Assembly: GCA_942491525.1 (NCBI GenBank)
Contig: CALOBW010000020.1
Location: forward strand, 1-64,000
From: CAYWBU01 sp942491525
GTDB taxonomy: Bacteria; Desulfobacterota; Desulfomonilia; UBA1062
Direction of reading: 5' to 3'
DNA length: 64,000 nucleotides
Shown one piece after another: positions 14,999 through 23,995 of this stretch. The notes under the pieces are model-generated. The model saw only the letters and a program-made list of their open reading frames with translations, did no database searches and was not told where the DNA came from. A program made the position numbers and the translations under genes. Within the stretch, counting starts at the first letter, position 1; each line of letters begins with the position of its first letter.

Positions 14999-15949
14999 CT
15001 AAGGCTTGATAATCTCATTCTCGGTAATGATGGCCGTGATCAGCTCATGGGGCGTCACGTCAAAGGCCGGATTGTAGACCTTGACATCCGGGGCGGTTCT
15101 GGCCGAGCCGAAGCCGAGCACCTCCTGCGGCTCGCGCTCCTCGATCACAATATCCGCACCGGTCGGAGTGGCCGGGTCGCAGGTTGAGACCGGCGCCGCA
15201 ATGTACATGGGAATACCATGATGCCTGGCCATGACCGCCAGCGAATAGGTGCCGATCTTATTGGCCGCATCCCAGTTGGCGGCGATGCGGTCGGCACCGG
15301 TGACGATGGCGTCGATGCGGCCCTGCTGCATGAGCCAGCCGGCCATGTTGTCGGTATTGAGAGTCACGGGAATGCCGTCCTTGTGCAGCTCATAGGCGGT
15401 GATGCGCGCCCCCTGCAGCAGCGGCCGGGTCTCGTCGGCATAGACCATCTTCAGCTTGCCGGCCGCATGCAGGCCGCGAATGACGCCCAGGGCGGTGCCC
15501 ATGCCGCCGGTGGCCAGCGAGCCGGCATTGCAGTGGGTCAGGATATTGTAGCTGGGCCTGTCCTGGAAGAGCTCCAGCGCCAGCCTGGCCATGGATTCGT
15601 TGGCCGCAATCTCCTCGTCCCAGATTTTCTGAGCCTCGTCTCTGACGCAGGAATAATCGGCAGTTCCAAGATCCATGATGCGTTTTACGGCCCACTCAAG
15701 GTTGACGGCCGTGGGCCGCGAGGCGATCAGCTCCCGAGCCGCCGCTTGCATGCTTCCATTTCTGGCGGCCAGGGCCATGCCGAAGGCCGCCGCGATGCCG
15801 ATGGCGGGCGCACCGCGCACCGCCAGGGTCCTGATGGCTTCAGCCACCTGAGACGGATCCTCGCAGGTCAGCCAGCTCTCCTCAGCCGGCAGCCGGCGCT
15901 GGTCCAGTATAAAAAGTTTATCATCCGAATAGTAAAATGGTCTGATCAC
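14999..15949 (-). CDS. mtnA: S-methyl-5-thioribose-1-phosphate isomerase
   Basis: A 316-residue protein of the eIF2B-like isomerase family that converts 5-methylthioribose-1-phosphate to methylthioribulose-1-phosphate (methionine salvage); relatives also act on 5-deoxyribose-1-phosphate. The family blocks are present: RGAPAIG (45-51), catalytic Cys140 in THCNAG, catalytic Asp220 in TGADRIAANWDAANKIGTY, and ADETRPLLQGARITAYEL. It is about 30 residues shorter than typical MtnA. Its ATG overlaps the gatB stop (ATGA), so it is translationally coupled. No methylthioribose kinase or other mtn genes are in the window; the class II aldolases elsewhere could in principle complete a DHAP-shunt-type route. 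Confidence 0.9.
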   Translation of the reverse strand: MIRPFYYSDDKLFILDQRRLPAEESWLTCEDPSQVAEAIRTLAVRGAPAIGIAAAFGMALAARNGSMQAAARELIASRPTAVNLEWAVKRIMDLGTADYSCVRDEAQKIWDEEIAANESMARLALELFQDRPSYNILTHCNAGSLATGGMGTALGVIRGLHAAGKLKMVYADETRPLLQGARITAYELHKDGIPVTLNTDNMAGWLMQQGRIDAIVTGADRIAANWDAANKIGTYSLAVMARHHGIPMYIAAPVSTCDPATPTGADIVIEEREPQEVLGFGSARTAPDVKVYNPAFDVTPHELITAIITENEIIKP

Positions 15950-17301
15950 TTCAGTTGCTCCTTAATCAGTTTTCTGCTCAGCTCAGGATTGGCCCGCCCC
16001 CGGGTCCGCTTCATGAGCTGGCCTATCAGGAATGAAAGCACCTGCTCCTTGCCCTGACAATACTCATCAGCGGCCCTTGGATTCGCGCCGATTACCTCTT
16101 TAATCATCCCGCGCAGCGCATCAGCATCATTCAGCTGACACTCACCGGCCAGAATCTCGCCGGCGCTGCGCCCCGAACCGGCCATTTCGGCCAGCACCCC
16201 GCGAGCACGCCTGGGCGAAAGTTGTTTATCGGCCACCAGGTTGAGCAGCTCGCCGAACATTGCCGGGCTTATCTTTAACCCATCCAGCCGATGCCGGTCA
16301 TCAATAAAATGGCACAGATCATTGATCAGCCAGCGCTCAACCAGCAGCCTGTCATGACAGTACTCAAGGGTGGCCTCAAAGTAACCCGCCAGCGCGATCG
16401 ACTCGCTGAGCAGCTCCGGATGTTTAAGCCCCATGGACCCGTAGCGCCCCGCTCTCTGCCAAGGCAGCTCGGGCAGAGCGATGGCGTCGACCCAGGCCCG
16501 GTCGAGCCTGAGCAGCGGCAGGTCGGGCTCATCAAAGTAGCGGTAGCTGATATCCTTGGACCGGCGGGCAACAGTGCGCACACCGTCAAAACTGCGGGTC
16601 TCAGGCAGGACCCGCCCGCCCTGCAGCAAGATCTCCTGCTGGCGCCCCACCTCATACTCCAGCGCCTTGGCCATATTGCGCAGGGAGTTCAGATTCTTGA
16701 TCTCAACCTTTTCAGAACCGGCCAGCGAGATGTTGGCATCAATCCTGAAGGCGCCCTCGGCCATATTGCCCGAGCAGATACCGAGGCAGCGCACCAGCCG
16801 CAGCAGGCTGCGGGCGAAATCGACGGCCTGCGCGACACTGCTCAGGACCGGCAGGCTGACAACCTCCAGCAGCGCAATGCCGGCCCGGTTGTGATCCAGC
16901 CGGCTGAGAGAGCCCTCATGAATCATCTTGGCCGAATCCTCCTCGATCTGAAGCTGCATCAGCTCAATTAGCTCACCGCCGACCGGGAGAGTGCCGCCGG
17001 CTGCGATGGGCCGGCTGCGCTGGGTGATCTGATAGCCCTTGGGCAGATCGGCATAGAAGTAGTTCTTGCGCTCGAAGGCGCTGATAAGGTTTATCTCGGC
17101 CCCGAGGGCCTTGGCCAGCATCACGGCCTGCTCGACCACTTTGGCGTTCAGCACCGGCAGGGCGCCGGGCAGGCCGCAGCAGACCGGACAGACATTGCTG
17201 TTCGGCAGGGCGCCATACTCAGCGGCGCAGCTGCAGAAGGCCTTGCTGGCCGTCCGCAGCTGAATATGGGCCTCGAGCCCGATGACAATCTCAAAAGCCA
17301 T
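15946..17301 (-). CDS. gatB: Asp-tRNA(Asn)/Glu-tRNA(Gln) amidotransferase subunit B
   Basis: A 451-residue GatB, the tRNA-binding kinase subunit that phosphorylates the misacylated aminoacyl end before amidation. It has the signature EIVIGLEAHIQL at the N terminus, the FCSC...CPVC zinc-site cysteines (about residues 22-41), YFYADLPKGYQI, and a helical C-terminal YqeY-like tail (ISPAMFGELLNLVADKQLS). It is slightly short for the family (about 475-490), mostly in the middle. It overlaps gatA by 11 bp and mtnA by 4 bp. GatCAB implies that Asn-tRNA or Gln-tRNA is made by transamidation. Confidence 0.95.
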   Translation of the reverse strand: MAFEIVIGLEAHIQLRTASKAFCSCAAEYGALPNSNVCPVCCGLPGALPVLNAKVVEQAVMLAKALGAEINLISAFERKNYFYADLPKGYQITQRSRPIAAGGTLPVGGELIELMQLQIEEDSAKMIHEGSLSRLDHNRAGIALLEVVSLPVLSSVAQAVDFARSLLRLVRCLGICSGNMAEGAFRIDANISLAGSEKVEIKNLNSLRNMAKALEYEVGRQQEILLQGGRVLPETRSFDGVRTVARRSKDISYRYFDEPDLPLLRLDRAWVDAIALPELPWQRAGRYGSMGLKHPELLSESIALAGYFEATLEYCHDRLLVERWLINDLCHFIDDRHRLDGLKISPAMFGELLNLVADKQLSPRRARGVLAEMAGSGRSAGEILAGECQLNDADALRGMIKEVIGANPRAADEYCQGKEQVLSFLIGQLMKRTRGRANPELSRKLIKEQLK

Positions 17302-18523
17302 GCGGCGCCTCCAGATGATAGGTGCTGAGATCCTGAAACTGCGCAGCCACGCTCAAAAGCAGCCGGTCACTGAGCGGGCGGGCCATGAGCTGCAGCCCCA
17401 GCGGCAGGCCTTCATCAAAACCGCAGGGCAGTGAGATGGCCGGCAGATAGGCCAGATTGGCCAGCACACAGTAGCGATCCAGCCGATGGCTGAAATCAGC
17501 GTTCAGCTCCGCTGCCGGCGGCGCCGCGCCGGGGGCCGTGGGCATGGCGATCAGGTCGCAGCTCTCAAAGACAGACGCAACATCCCGGCAGAGCCGCTGC
17601 CTCAGGGCCGATGCCCTGGCAAAGAGCTCACTGTTCAGCAGATGGGTGCCCAGCAGGATGCGCCGCCTAACCTCCGGCCCGAAGCTGCGCGGCCCGCCGT
17701 AGCGGATGCCGTCAAAACGCGCCAGATTGGAGCTGGCCTCAGCACTGGCCAGAATGTAGTAGGCCGGCAGGGCGTGGACCAGGTCGGCCAGTTCAATCTC
17801 AACCAGTTCAGCCCCCTGCTGCGCCAGCCGATCAAGGGCCGCTTTAAAGCTGACATCAACCGCAGGGGTGAGCTCGCTGTCCAGAAATGGGATGCCGATT
17901 CTGAGACCATCCAGTGAGCTGCACGCCGGCAACTCCAAACTGGTGGCATCCAGCGGGTCGAAACCGGCTATGATTTCGAAAAGATCTGCTGCCGTTTGGA
18001 CGCTGCGGCTCAGAATGCCGATCTGATCCATGGATGAGGCGTGGGCCACCAGGCCGTAGCGCGATACCGCGCCGTAGGAGGGCTTAAAGCCGGTCACCCC
18101 GCAGAAACTGGCCGGCAGACGGATGGAGCCGCCCGTGTCGGACCCCAGGGCCGCATCACAGAGTCCGGCGGCCACGGCCACGGCCGAACCGGAGCTGGAG
18201 CCGCCGGCAATCCGCGAGGCATCCCAGGGATTGAGCACCGGACCAAAGGCCGAATGCAGGCCGGAGGAGCCCATGCCGAACTCATCCATGTTGGTCTTGC
18301 CGATGACCCAGGCGCCGGACTCCTTGAGACGTTTGACAGCCGTGGCATCATAGCCCGGATTGAAAGCCTGCAGCATCTTTGAGCCACAGCTGGTGGGCAT
18401 ATCAGCGGTACAGATGTTGTCCTTGACGGCCACGGCCAGACCTGAGCCAGGCTCCGCACAAACAGCGCTGAAGGCATTCAGTCTTGAACGGCTGATCCGG
18501 GCCAGATAATCACGCCTCATCAA
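17291..18523 (-). CDS. gatA: Asp-tRNA(Asn)/Glu-tRNA(Gln) amidotransferase subunit A
   Basis: A 410-residue amidase-signature enzyme that releases ammonia from glutamine for tRNA amidation. The Ser-cisSer-Lys triad is intact: Lys34 (AVKDNI), Ser109 (GGSSSGS, 107-113) and nucleophile Ser133 (SDTGGSIR). The TGFKPSYGAVSRYGLVAHAS block that follows is typical of GatA. It is about 70 residues shorter than most GatA proteins, reflecting short loops and a short N terminus, but the catalytic core is complete. The start overlaps the end of gatC by 14 bp, so translation is coupled. Confidence 0.93.
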   Translation of the reverse strand: MMRRDYLARISRSRLNAFSAVCAEPGSGLAVAVKDNICTADMPTSCGSKMLQAFNPGYDATAVKRLKESGAWVIGKTNMDEFGMGSSGLHSAFGPVLNPWDASRIAGGSSSGSAVAVAAGLCDAALGSDTGGSIRLPASFCGVTGFKPSYGAVSRYGLVAHASSMDQIGILSRSVQTAADLFEIIAGFDPLDATSLELPACSSLDGLRIGIPFLDSELTPAVDVSFKAALDRLAQQGAELVEIELADLVHALPAYYILASAEASSNLARFDGIRYGGPRSFGPEVRRRILLGTHLLNSELFARASALRQRLCRDVASVFESCDLIAMPTAPGAAPPAAELNADFSHRLDRYCVLANLAYLPAISLPCGFDEGLPLGLQLMARPLSDRLLLSVAAQFQDLSTYHLEAPHGF

Positions 18524-18779
18524 GCACCCGCGGAACGATCAGCTCCCGCCCCTCAACAGCAGGAGCCACTTCAAGCAGGTCCCAACCGCTATCAATTGCC
18601 ACATCGCGGCGCAAATGGACAGACCGCCCCTCCCGCGCCTCAGCCGCACATTCAGCCGGCTCAATAGTTGAGACATAGTCCAGAAAAACGGTCAATTCCC
18701 GGGCCAGCCTCCCGGCCTCGGCAGATGATATTTTCAGCTGCGCCAGATCCGCAACTTTCTCAATGTCTTCACTCTTCAT
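18510..18779 (-). CDS. gatC: Asp-tRNA(Asn)/Glu-tRNA(Gln) amidotransferase subunit C
   Basis: An 89-residue GatC, the small belt subunit that wraps around GatA and GatB. Helical N terminus (EDIEKVADLAQLKISSAEAG), the LTVFLDYVSTIE helix, and an extended C terminus containing LRRDVA match the family in order and length. It is the first gene of the gatC-gatA-gatB-mtnA-cupin operon, whose promoter should lie in the divergent spacer shared with the acyl-CoA ligase gene. Confidence 0.9.
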   Translation of the reverse strand: MKSEDIEKVADLAQLKISSAEAGRLARELTVFLDYVSTIEPAECAAEAREGRSVHLRRDVAIDSGWDLLEVAPAVEGRELIVPRVLDEA

Positions 18780-18853
18780 AATATTAACCTATAATTACGT
18801 GTACTAACGCGCAAATTTGAATGCACACTGATCTAAACACTTAACATCTCACA

Positions 18854-18882
18854 TTGATCTTTACAATTTATCCCATTATAAT
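18854..18882 (+). promoter_or_regulatory. Sigma-70 promoter for the acyl-CoA ligase gene
   Basis: TTGATC (18854-18859) and a perfect TATAAT (18877-18882) are separated by 17 bp, about 60 bp ahead of the ATG at 18940, which has AAGGAGG upstream. Confidence 0.65.
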
Positions 18883-18939
18883 TGCATCATTAATTATTGA
18901 TTGCACTTTAATGCAGATTGAAAAATCAAGGAGGTCACA

Positions 18940-20757
18940 ATGTCAACCTATAAGGAAATTACCATTCCAGCTATCTTCCAGAACAGAGCCAGACAGCACG
19001 GTTCCAGAGCCTGCGTCGCCTACAAGAATCCAGACGGCATCTATGAGGATATCTCCTGGACCCGGATGAACGAGATGGTCACCAACCTGGCCTACTACCT
19101 GATTGATCAGGGGATCCAGCCCGGCGACAAGGTGGCCCTCTTCTCACAGAACTCATACCAGTGGGTTATCTGCGACCAGGCGATCCTGGCGGTCGGCGCC
19201 GTCAATGTGCCGATCTACGCCACCAACTCGGCCCAGGAGGCCCGCTATGTAATTGAAAATTCTGACTCCGTGCTCTGCTTCACCGGTCAGAACGAGCACC
19301 TCAACAAAATAGTGTCAGTAAAAGACGGCCTGCCGAACCTCAAGGGTATCGTCGCGATCGAAGGCAACAGCAGCGCCGACGTCGTCACCTTCGATGAGGC
19401 GCTCAGAGCCGGCGCCGCCAAAGCCGAACCCAACAAACTTGACCAGCGCATCAAGGCCATCAACCCCAGCGACATGGCCACCATCATCTACACATCCGGC
19501 ACCACCGGCAACCCCAAGGGCGTCATGCTCTCGCACTACAACTTCACCTCCAACGTCAAGCAGATCTACGCCGTTGCACCCGAACTGTTTGACGCCAAAT
19601 CCCACACCCTGCTCTCCTTCCTGCCGCTCTCGCACTCCCTCGAGAGAACCGCCGGCTACTACATGCCGATCTACTGCAGCAAGACCCAGGTGCACAAAAT
19701 CGCCTTTGCCGAAGACCCGGCCACGGTGCTGGAAAACCTCAACGACGTGCGCCCCACCTTCATCATCAGCGTCCCCCGGCTCTATGAAAAGATCCACTCG
19801 GGCATCTCATCAAAAGTTGGCAACGCCCCCAGGCTGAAACAGATCATGTTCGGCTGGTCCCAGAGCGTGGCCCGGCGCTACCTACCCTACATCTGCAATG
19901 ACCGCCAGCCCAGCGGACTTTTCGCACTTGAGCACAAGCTGGCCAATAAGCTGGTATTTGCCAAGCTCAGGGAAGCCCTGGGCATGGATCAGCTGGAATT
20001 TGCCGTTTCGGGCGGCGGCCCGCTGACCCAGAGCGATGCCGAGTTCTTCCTAGGCATGGGCATCAAGGTCATGGAGGGCTTCGGCCTGACCGAGACCACC
20101 CCGGTCACCAACGTCAACCGCCCCGGCTTCATCAAGCCCGGCACCGTCGGACCGCCGCTAATGGACACCATCACGCGCATCGGCGACGAGGGCGAGCTGC
20201 AGATCAAAGGTCCCCAGGTCATGCTCGGATACTATAAGAACGAGGAGGCCACCAAGGAGGTCTTCACCGCCGACGGCTATTTCCGCACCGGCGACATCGG
20301 CGAGATCGACAATGACGGCTTCCTCAAAATTACCGGGCGCCTCAAGGATCTGATCGTCACCTCGGGCGGCAAAAACATCTCGCCCCAGAATCTGGAGAAC
20401 AGCCTCAAGGCCTCCCTCTTCATCGAGCAGATCGCCATCATCGGCGACAACCGCAAATATCTGAGCGCCCTGGTGGTACCATCCTTCGACGAGCTCAAAA
20501 TCTGGGCCGATAACAACCAGATCAGCTACAGCAATACGGATGACCTGCTGGCCAATGACAAGGTTATCGAACTCTTTGATCAGGAGATCCAGAAGCACAC
20601 CGCTGATTTTGCAAGAGTTGAGCAGATTCGCAAATTCAGACTACTTAAGGATGAGTGGTCACAGGAGACCGAGGAACTGACCCCCACCATGAAACTTAAA
20701 CGGCGGGTGATCACCCAGAAATACTCTCAGGAAATTGAAGGCATGTACAACGTCTAG
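18940..20757 (+). CDS. Long-chain fatty acid-CoA ligase (AMP-forming)
   Basis: A 605-residue ANL-superfamily enzyme that activates fatty acids through an acyl-adenylate to acyl-CoA. The nucleotide-binding loop YTSGTTGNPKG lies at 184-194; the GFGLTETTPV motif, the hinge YFRTGDIGEIDNDGFLKITG and RLKDLIVTSGGKNISP (A8/A10 region) follow in order. Length and the SPSLERTAGYY-like insertion fit long-chain synthetases of the FadD15/FAA type, which are cytoplasmic or peripheral on the membrane. The AAGGAGGTCAC ribosome binding site fixes the start. It is monocistronic: a hairpin follows, then a convergent gene. Confidence 0.9.
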   Translation: MSTYKEITIPAIFQNRARQHGSRACVAYKNPDGIYEDISWTRMNEMVTNLAYYLIDQGIQPGDKVALFSQNSYQWVICDQAILAVGAVNVPIYATNSAQEARYVIENSDSVLCFTGQNEHLNKIVSVKDGLPNLKGIVAIEGNSSADVVTFDEALRAGAAKAEPNKLDQRIKAINPSDMATIIYTSGTTGNPKGVMLSHYNFTSNVKQIYAVAPELFDAKSHTLLSFLPLSHSLERTAGYYMPIYCSKTQVHKIAFAEDPATVLENLNDVRPTFIISVPRLYEKIHSGISSKVGNAPRLKQIMFGWSQSVARRYLPYICNDRQPSGLFALEHKLANKLVFAKLREALGMDQLEFAVSGGGPLTQSDAEFFLGMGIKVMEGFGLTETTPVTNVNRPGFIKPGTVGPPLMDTITRIGDEGELQIKGPQVMLGYYKNEEATKEVFTADGYFRTGDIGEIDNDGFLKITGRLKDLIVTSGGKNISPQNLENSLKASLFIEQIAIIGDNRKYLSALVVPSFDELKIWADNNQISYSNTDDLLANDKVIELFDQEIQKHTADFARVEQIRKFRLLKDEWSQETEELTPTMKLKRRVITQKYSQEIEGMYNV

Positions 20758-20763
20758 AGTGAA

Positions 20764-20787
20764 GGGCTGCAGCATGTGCTGCAGCCC
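20764..20787. terminator. Bidirectional hairpin between convergent genes
   Basis: GGGCTGCAGC (20764-20773) pairs with GCTGCAGCCC (20778-20787) across a 4-nt loop, between the ends of the acyl-CoA ligase and methylglyoxal synthase genes. The T-runs are weak on both sides. Confidence 0.6.
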
Positions 20788-20792
20788 AACCA

Positions 20793-21170
20793 TTAATTTA
20801 CGTCCTGAGCCAAACCTTTAACGATCAGTTCGGCCGAAGCCACATTGGTGGCCAGCGGCACATTCTGCACGTCACAGATACGCATCAGCATCGAGATGTC
20901 CGGATCATGGGGATGCATGCCGAGCGGGTCGCGCAGAAAAATAACCGCATCTACCAAGCCTTCCACCACATCTGAGGCGATCTGAGCATCGCCGCCCAGC
21001 GGACCGGACTGCTTGCGCTCAACCTTCAGCCCGGCTCTCTCGATATGCATGCCGGTGGTGCCGGTGCCGATAATATCGAAATCATCCAGAAACTGCTTAT
21101 GATCCTTAACAAAGGCTACCATTTCAGCTTTCTTGCCATCATGGGCCACCAGGGCAATTTTCTTTTTCAT
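20793..21170 (-). CDS. mgsA: Methylglyoxal synthase
   Basis: A 125-residue protein that converts dihydroxyacetone phosphate to methylglyoxal and phosphate, a bypass that relieves sugar-phosphate stress. It shows the phosphate site GTGTTG (35-40), catalytic Asp61 in SGPLGGD, and DPL (81-83) with HPHDPD (86-91), all as in the E. coli enzyme. The start is placed at 21170 (MKKKIALVAHDG) because GAGG lies just upstream and the family begins at this strand; the reading frame open to 21251 adds 27 unlikely residues. It reads out of the chemoreceptor gene region but a terminator separates them. Several class II aldolases in the window would produce DHAP, its substrate. Confidence 0.92.
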   Translation of the reverse strand: MKKKIALVAHDGKKAEMVAFVKDHKQFLDDFDIIGTGTTGMHIERAGLKVERKQSGPLGGDAQIASDVVEGLVDAVIFLRDPLGMHPHDPDISMLMRICDVQNVPLATNVASAELIVKGLAQDVN

Positions 21171-21233
21171 AAAAACCTCGCTGCATTCAAATTTGTACGA
21201 GCATTGAATCGGTATTTGATGTTTAAAAGATAA

Positions 21234-21260
21234 ATAAAAAAGGCGGCCCATGACGGCCGC
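21234..21260 (-). terminator. Intrinsic terminator after chemoreceptor 1
   Basis: On the minus strand GCGGCC and GGCCGC arms (21255-21260, 21243-21248) close a 6-nt loop and are followed by a run of Ts, directly after the chemoreceptor stop codon. Confidence 0.8.
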
Positions 21261-22937
21261 TTAGAACTCATCAAAATCGCCATCCGGCGTAGCCAGCAGA
21301 TCCGGCAGATCAAACCCGGCATATACCGGCTGCTCAGCTGCACCCGACGTGGCCTGCGCAATGACTATGGTGTCCGTAACCTTAAAACGTTCAACGTTTT
21401 CAGCCATACTCTGGGCCTGTGAGCTCAATGTCACCGAAGTATCGGCCACCTCCGTAACCAAAGAAGCATTCTTCTGAGTCATACCATCAATGGCAGCCAC
21501 GGTGCGATTGAGCTCATCAACGCCGGCGGCCTGCTCCGATGATGAAGCCTCAATCTCATCCATGGTCTGATTGAGATCAGCGATATTAGCGATAATCTCA
21601 TCCAGGGACGCGGTGGTTTTCTGCACCACCCCTTCTCCGGCCGACACCTTGGCATTCGAATCATCAATCAAGCGTTTAATCTGACTGGAGGCCTCGGCCG
21701 AGCGCTGCGCAAGGGCCCTGACCTCTTCAGCCACAACCGCAAAACCCTTGCCGTGCTCCCCGGCGCGGGCCGCCTCAACGGCAGCATTCAGAGCCAGCAG
21801 ATTGGTCTGAAAGGCCACATCATTAACAGTCGCGATGATATTGCCGATCTGTTTGGAGGCATCCGAAATGTCAGCCATGGCCAGCGACAGCCCCTTGGAA
21901 ATCTCGGCGGCCTGACTGGCCGAACTTTCGGTCATCCGGGCCTTATTGCGACCCTCAGCAGCATTCTGGGCATTATGCTTAATGGAAGCGGTCATCTCTT
22001 CAATGGTAGCTGCCACCTGCTCAATGGATGCGGCCTGATCCTGGGCCGAGCCAGACAGGTTGGCAGTGCTGCCGGAAACATCCTGAGAAGCAATATCCAC
22101 CTGCAGGGCCAGCTGTTTGACGTTGGAGATGACGCGTTCCATATTGTCAAGGAAGATGTTGAACCAGTCCGCCATCTGGCCGATCTCATCGCCGCGATCG
22201 ATATCCAGGCGCATGGTCAGATCGCCCTCGCCCTCGGCAATATCTTTGAAGCGCTCGACGATCTTGGCCAGAGGCCGTGTGATCATACGGGTCAGGCCGA
22301 AGGCAATCAGGAGAACGGCCGGCATAAAGGTGGAAGCTACAACAATGGTCAAACCTTTGGCGCCTTTGATATATGAATCCACTCCGGCACCGGTTGCAGC
22401 TGAAAGTTTCTCAGTGCTGCCCTTAAGCTGAGCGAGGCTCTTTGCGGCGACCTCGGCCTGGACATTCAGAGCATCCAACTGAGCATCATTCGGATTGACT
22501 CCCAATGAAGCGGCGGTCTTTAAATAGTTATCCAACTCTTGATTGGCCCCCTCAAACTCACCGGCAATCCGACTGATATCAGAACTTTCAAGTTTTGCGG
22601 CGGCAGCCAGCTTCGCGCTGTTTTCATTGAGAATAGCAACTGCGCTGCTCATAACAGCTAATTGGCTCGCAATCTCGGCACCCTGATCCTTGACCACGGC
22701 CAGCTCGGGTCTAGCGGCAATCATCCAGACATCACTCAGGATATCATCGGTTCCGGCCAATACCGGCAAGATAGCCTCACGCTGAGAATCGGTCCGCCTA
22801 TGAATCTGAACCAAGTCATTGTATGATCCGACATGATTGGTAAACTCCATGACGATCAGAACCCCCAAACCAATGGCCATCTTCTTGCCGATCGAAAGGC
22901 CCTTCCACCAATTGGCAACATTTTGGAAAATTTTCAT
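21261..22937 (-). CDS. Methyl-accepting chemotaxis protein
   Basis: A 558-residue chemoreceptor. The first membrane segment lies at about 18-36 (MAIGLGVLIVMEF) and the second near 198-217 (IVVASTFMPAVLLIAFGL), bounding a ~160-residue helical periplasmic sensor of the four-helix-bundle type. A HAMP domain (RPLAKIVERFKDIAEGEGDL onward) and the long cytoplasmic coiled coil follow; the hairpin tip is FQTNLLALNAAVEAARAGEH. The ligand cannot be predicted. It is transcribed alone and ends at a strong terminator. No C-terminal receptor-methylation pentapeptide is seen. Confidence 0.93.
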   Translation of the reverse strand: MKIFQNVANWWKGLSIGKKMAIGLGVLIVMEFTNHVGSYNDLVQIHRRTDSQREAILPVLAGTDDILSDVWMIAARPELAVVKDQGAEIASQLAVMSSAVAILNENSAKLAAAAKLESSDISRIAGEFEGANQELDNYLKTAASLGVNPNDAQLDALNVQAEVAAKSLAQLKGSTEKLSAATGAGVDSYIKGAKGLTIVVASTFMPAVLLIAFGLTRMITRPLAKIVERFKDIAEGEGDLTMRLDIDRGDEIGQMADWFNIFLDNMERVISNVKQLALQVDIASQDVSGSTANLSGSAQDQAASIEQVAATIEEMTASIKHNAQNAAEGRNKARMTESSASQAAEISKGLSLAMADISDASKQIGNIIATVNDVAFQTNLLALNAAVEAARAGEHGKGFAVVAEEVRALAQRSAEASSQIKRLIDDSNAKVSAGEGVVQKTTASLDEIIANIADLNQTMDEIEASSSEQAAGVDELNRTVAAIDGMTQKNASLVTEVADTSVTLSSQAQSMAENVERFKVTDTIVIAQATSGAAEQPVYAGFDLPDLLATPDGDFDEF

Positions 22938-23035
22938 GAGTCCTCCATTGCAACATCTAATTAGCGATTATTAGAATAACTATTATTTGAATCGGGATTT
23001 GCGAGATGAGACTTAAAAAAAATTAACACGCGGTA
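22938..23035. other. Short spacer upstream of chemoreceptor 1
   Basis: The spacer is AT-rich and presumably carries the chemoreceptor promoter; GGAGG lies 8 bp before its ATG. No further structure was noticed. Confidence 0.4.
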
Positions 23036-23061
23036 ATTAAAAAGGGGGACATGAGTCCCCC
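23036..23061 (-). terminator. Intrinsic terminator after class II aldolase
   Basis: On the minus strand GGGGGAC (23055-23061), loop TCAT, GTCCCCC (23044-23050) and then TTTTTAATT form a textbook terminator 5 bp after the stop codon. Confidence 0.85.
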
Positions 23062-23065
23062 GGCA

Positions 23066-23710
23066 TCACCTGAGCGCCATTGCCAGATCGATGGTCTCCT
23101 GCGGCAGCGGTGTAATCTCCTTGCCGGCAGAGAGGGCGTAGTAGTAGATCTTGGCCGCCTTCTCCATCAACTCAACATTCAGCCAGGCCTTCTCGATATT
23201 GGCGCCCAGCGCCAGGGCGCCGTGATTCTGAATAACATAGCAGTCCAGACCGTTGACCACCCTGTTGGCAACATTCTCAGCCAGCTGAGGTGAACCAGAG
23301 AGTCCGTAGGGCACCACATCAATCCTTGGCCCGATCGAGAGCGCCACCTCGTCGAAGAGGACCGGAATGGACTCATTGACAACCGCAAAGATGCTGGCAA
23401 ATGTCTGATGGGTGTGCACTACAGCATTAACTTTGGGCCGGTTTTTATAGATGCCGATATGCATGGCGGTCTCAATTGAGGGCTTCAGTGCACCTTCAAT
23501 CTGCTGCTGGCTGAAATCAACAATGCAGATATCATCCTCCTGCAGGCGGTCATAATCACAGCCGCTCGGAGTGATGGCAATCATATCACACCCACCGATC
23601 CTAACCGACACATTACCGCCGGTGCCGCGCATGCAGCCCAAATAGCCGTTTGCCGAAAGCCAGCGGGTACACTCAACAACCTGAGCTTTATACTCAATAT
23701 ATTTACTCAT
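23066..23710 (-). CDS. Class II aldolase, fuculose-phosphate aldolase type
   Basis: A 214-residue zinc-dependent aldolase of the AraD/FucA family, which cleaves sugar 1-phosphates to DHAP (or related) and an aldehyde. The phosphate-binding GGNVS (31-35) and TPSG (47-50) motifs, catalytic Glu80, and zinc ligands His99 and His101 (VVHTHQ) with His163 (QNHGAL) are all present. The substrate is not determinable; fuculose-, rhamnulose-, methylthioribulose- and deoxyribulose-phosphate are all possible. The start at 23710 has GGAGG 7 bp upstream; the ATG at 23740 lies outside the domain. Its promoter carries the same operator as the kinase and aminotransferase operons 10 kb away, so it is predicted to share the TetR regulator at 33581. 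Confidence 0.88.
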   Translation of the reverse strand: MSKYIEYKAQVVECTRWLSANGYLGCMRGTGGNVSVRIGGCDMIAITPSGCDYDRLQEDDICIVDFSQQQIEGALKPSIETAMHIGIYKNRPKVNAVVHTHQTFASIFAVVNESIPVLFDEVALSIGPRIDVVPYGLSGSPQLAENVANRVVNGLDCYVIQNHGALALGANIEKAWLNVELMEKAAKIYYYALSAGKEITPLPQETIDLAMALR

Positions 23711-23743
23711 ATTACGCCTCCTTAATAACAAAACACCCATAAT

Positions 23744-23759
23744 GAGTGAGCGTTCGCTC
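23744..23759. promoter_or_regulatory. TetR-type operator, site 1
   Basis: GAGTGAGCGTTCGCTC is a near-palindrome 4 bp downstream of the aldolase -10 box. It matches 14 of 16 positions or better in the sites at 33421 and 34518. Confidence 0.75.
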
Positions 23760-23763
23760 GCAA

Positions 23764-23792
23764 TATATATATTAGAGAATATCTAAATGCAA
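23764..23792 (-). promoter_or_regulatory. Promoter of the class II aldolase gene
   Basis: On the minus strand TTGCAT (23787-23792), a 17-bp spacer, then TATATA (23764-23769). The operator begins 4 bp after the -10 box, so bound repressor would block transcription initiation. Confidence 0.7.
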
Positions 23793-23965
23793 TATTAATT
23801 GTTTCAATACATGGCCGTATGCAATTCATGACCATCACAGACACCAACACATGGCAGCGAGCAATCGTTCACAGAGTTATTTCACAAGCACCAATTACGC
23901 TTCATTTACAACCAGTTACATTTGATAAATTTATCTCAACATTTTCAGCTAAATTGAATCTCCCC

Positions 23966-23995
23966 TTGCCTTATGGTGTCCAAACATTTCATAAT
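23966..23995 (+). promoter_or_regulatory. Possible promoter of TetR regulator 1
   Basis: TTGCCT (23966-23971) and CATAAT (23990-23995) with an 18-bp spacer lie 45 bp ahead of the ATG at 24041. A TATGC...GCATA inverted pair lies between them and the gene. Confidence 0.4.
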
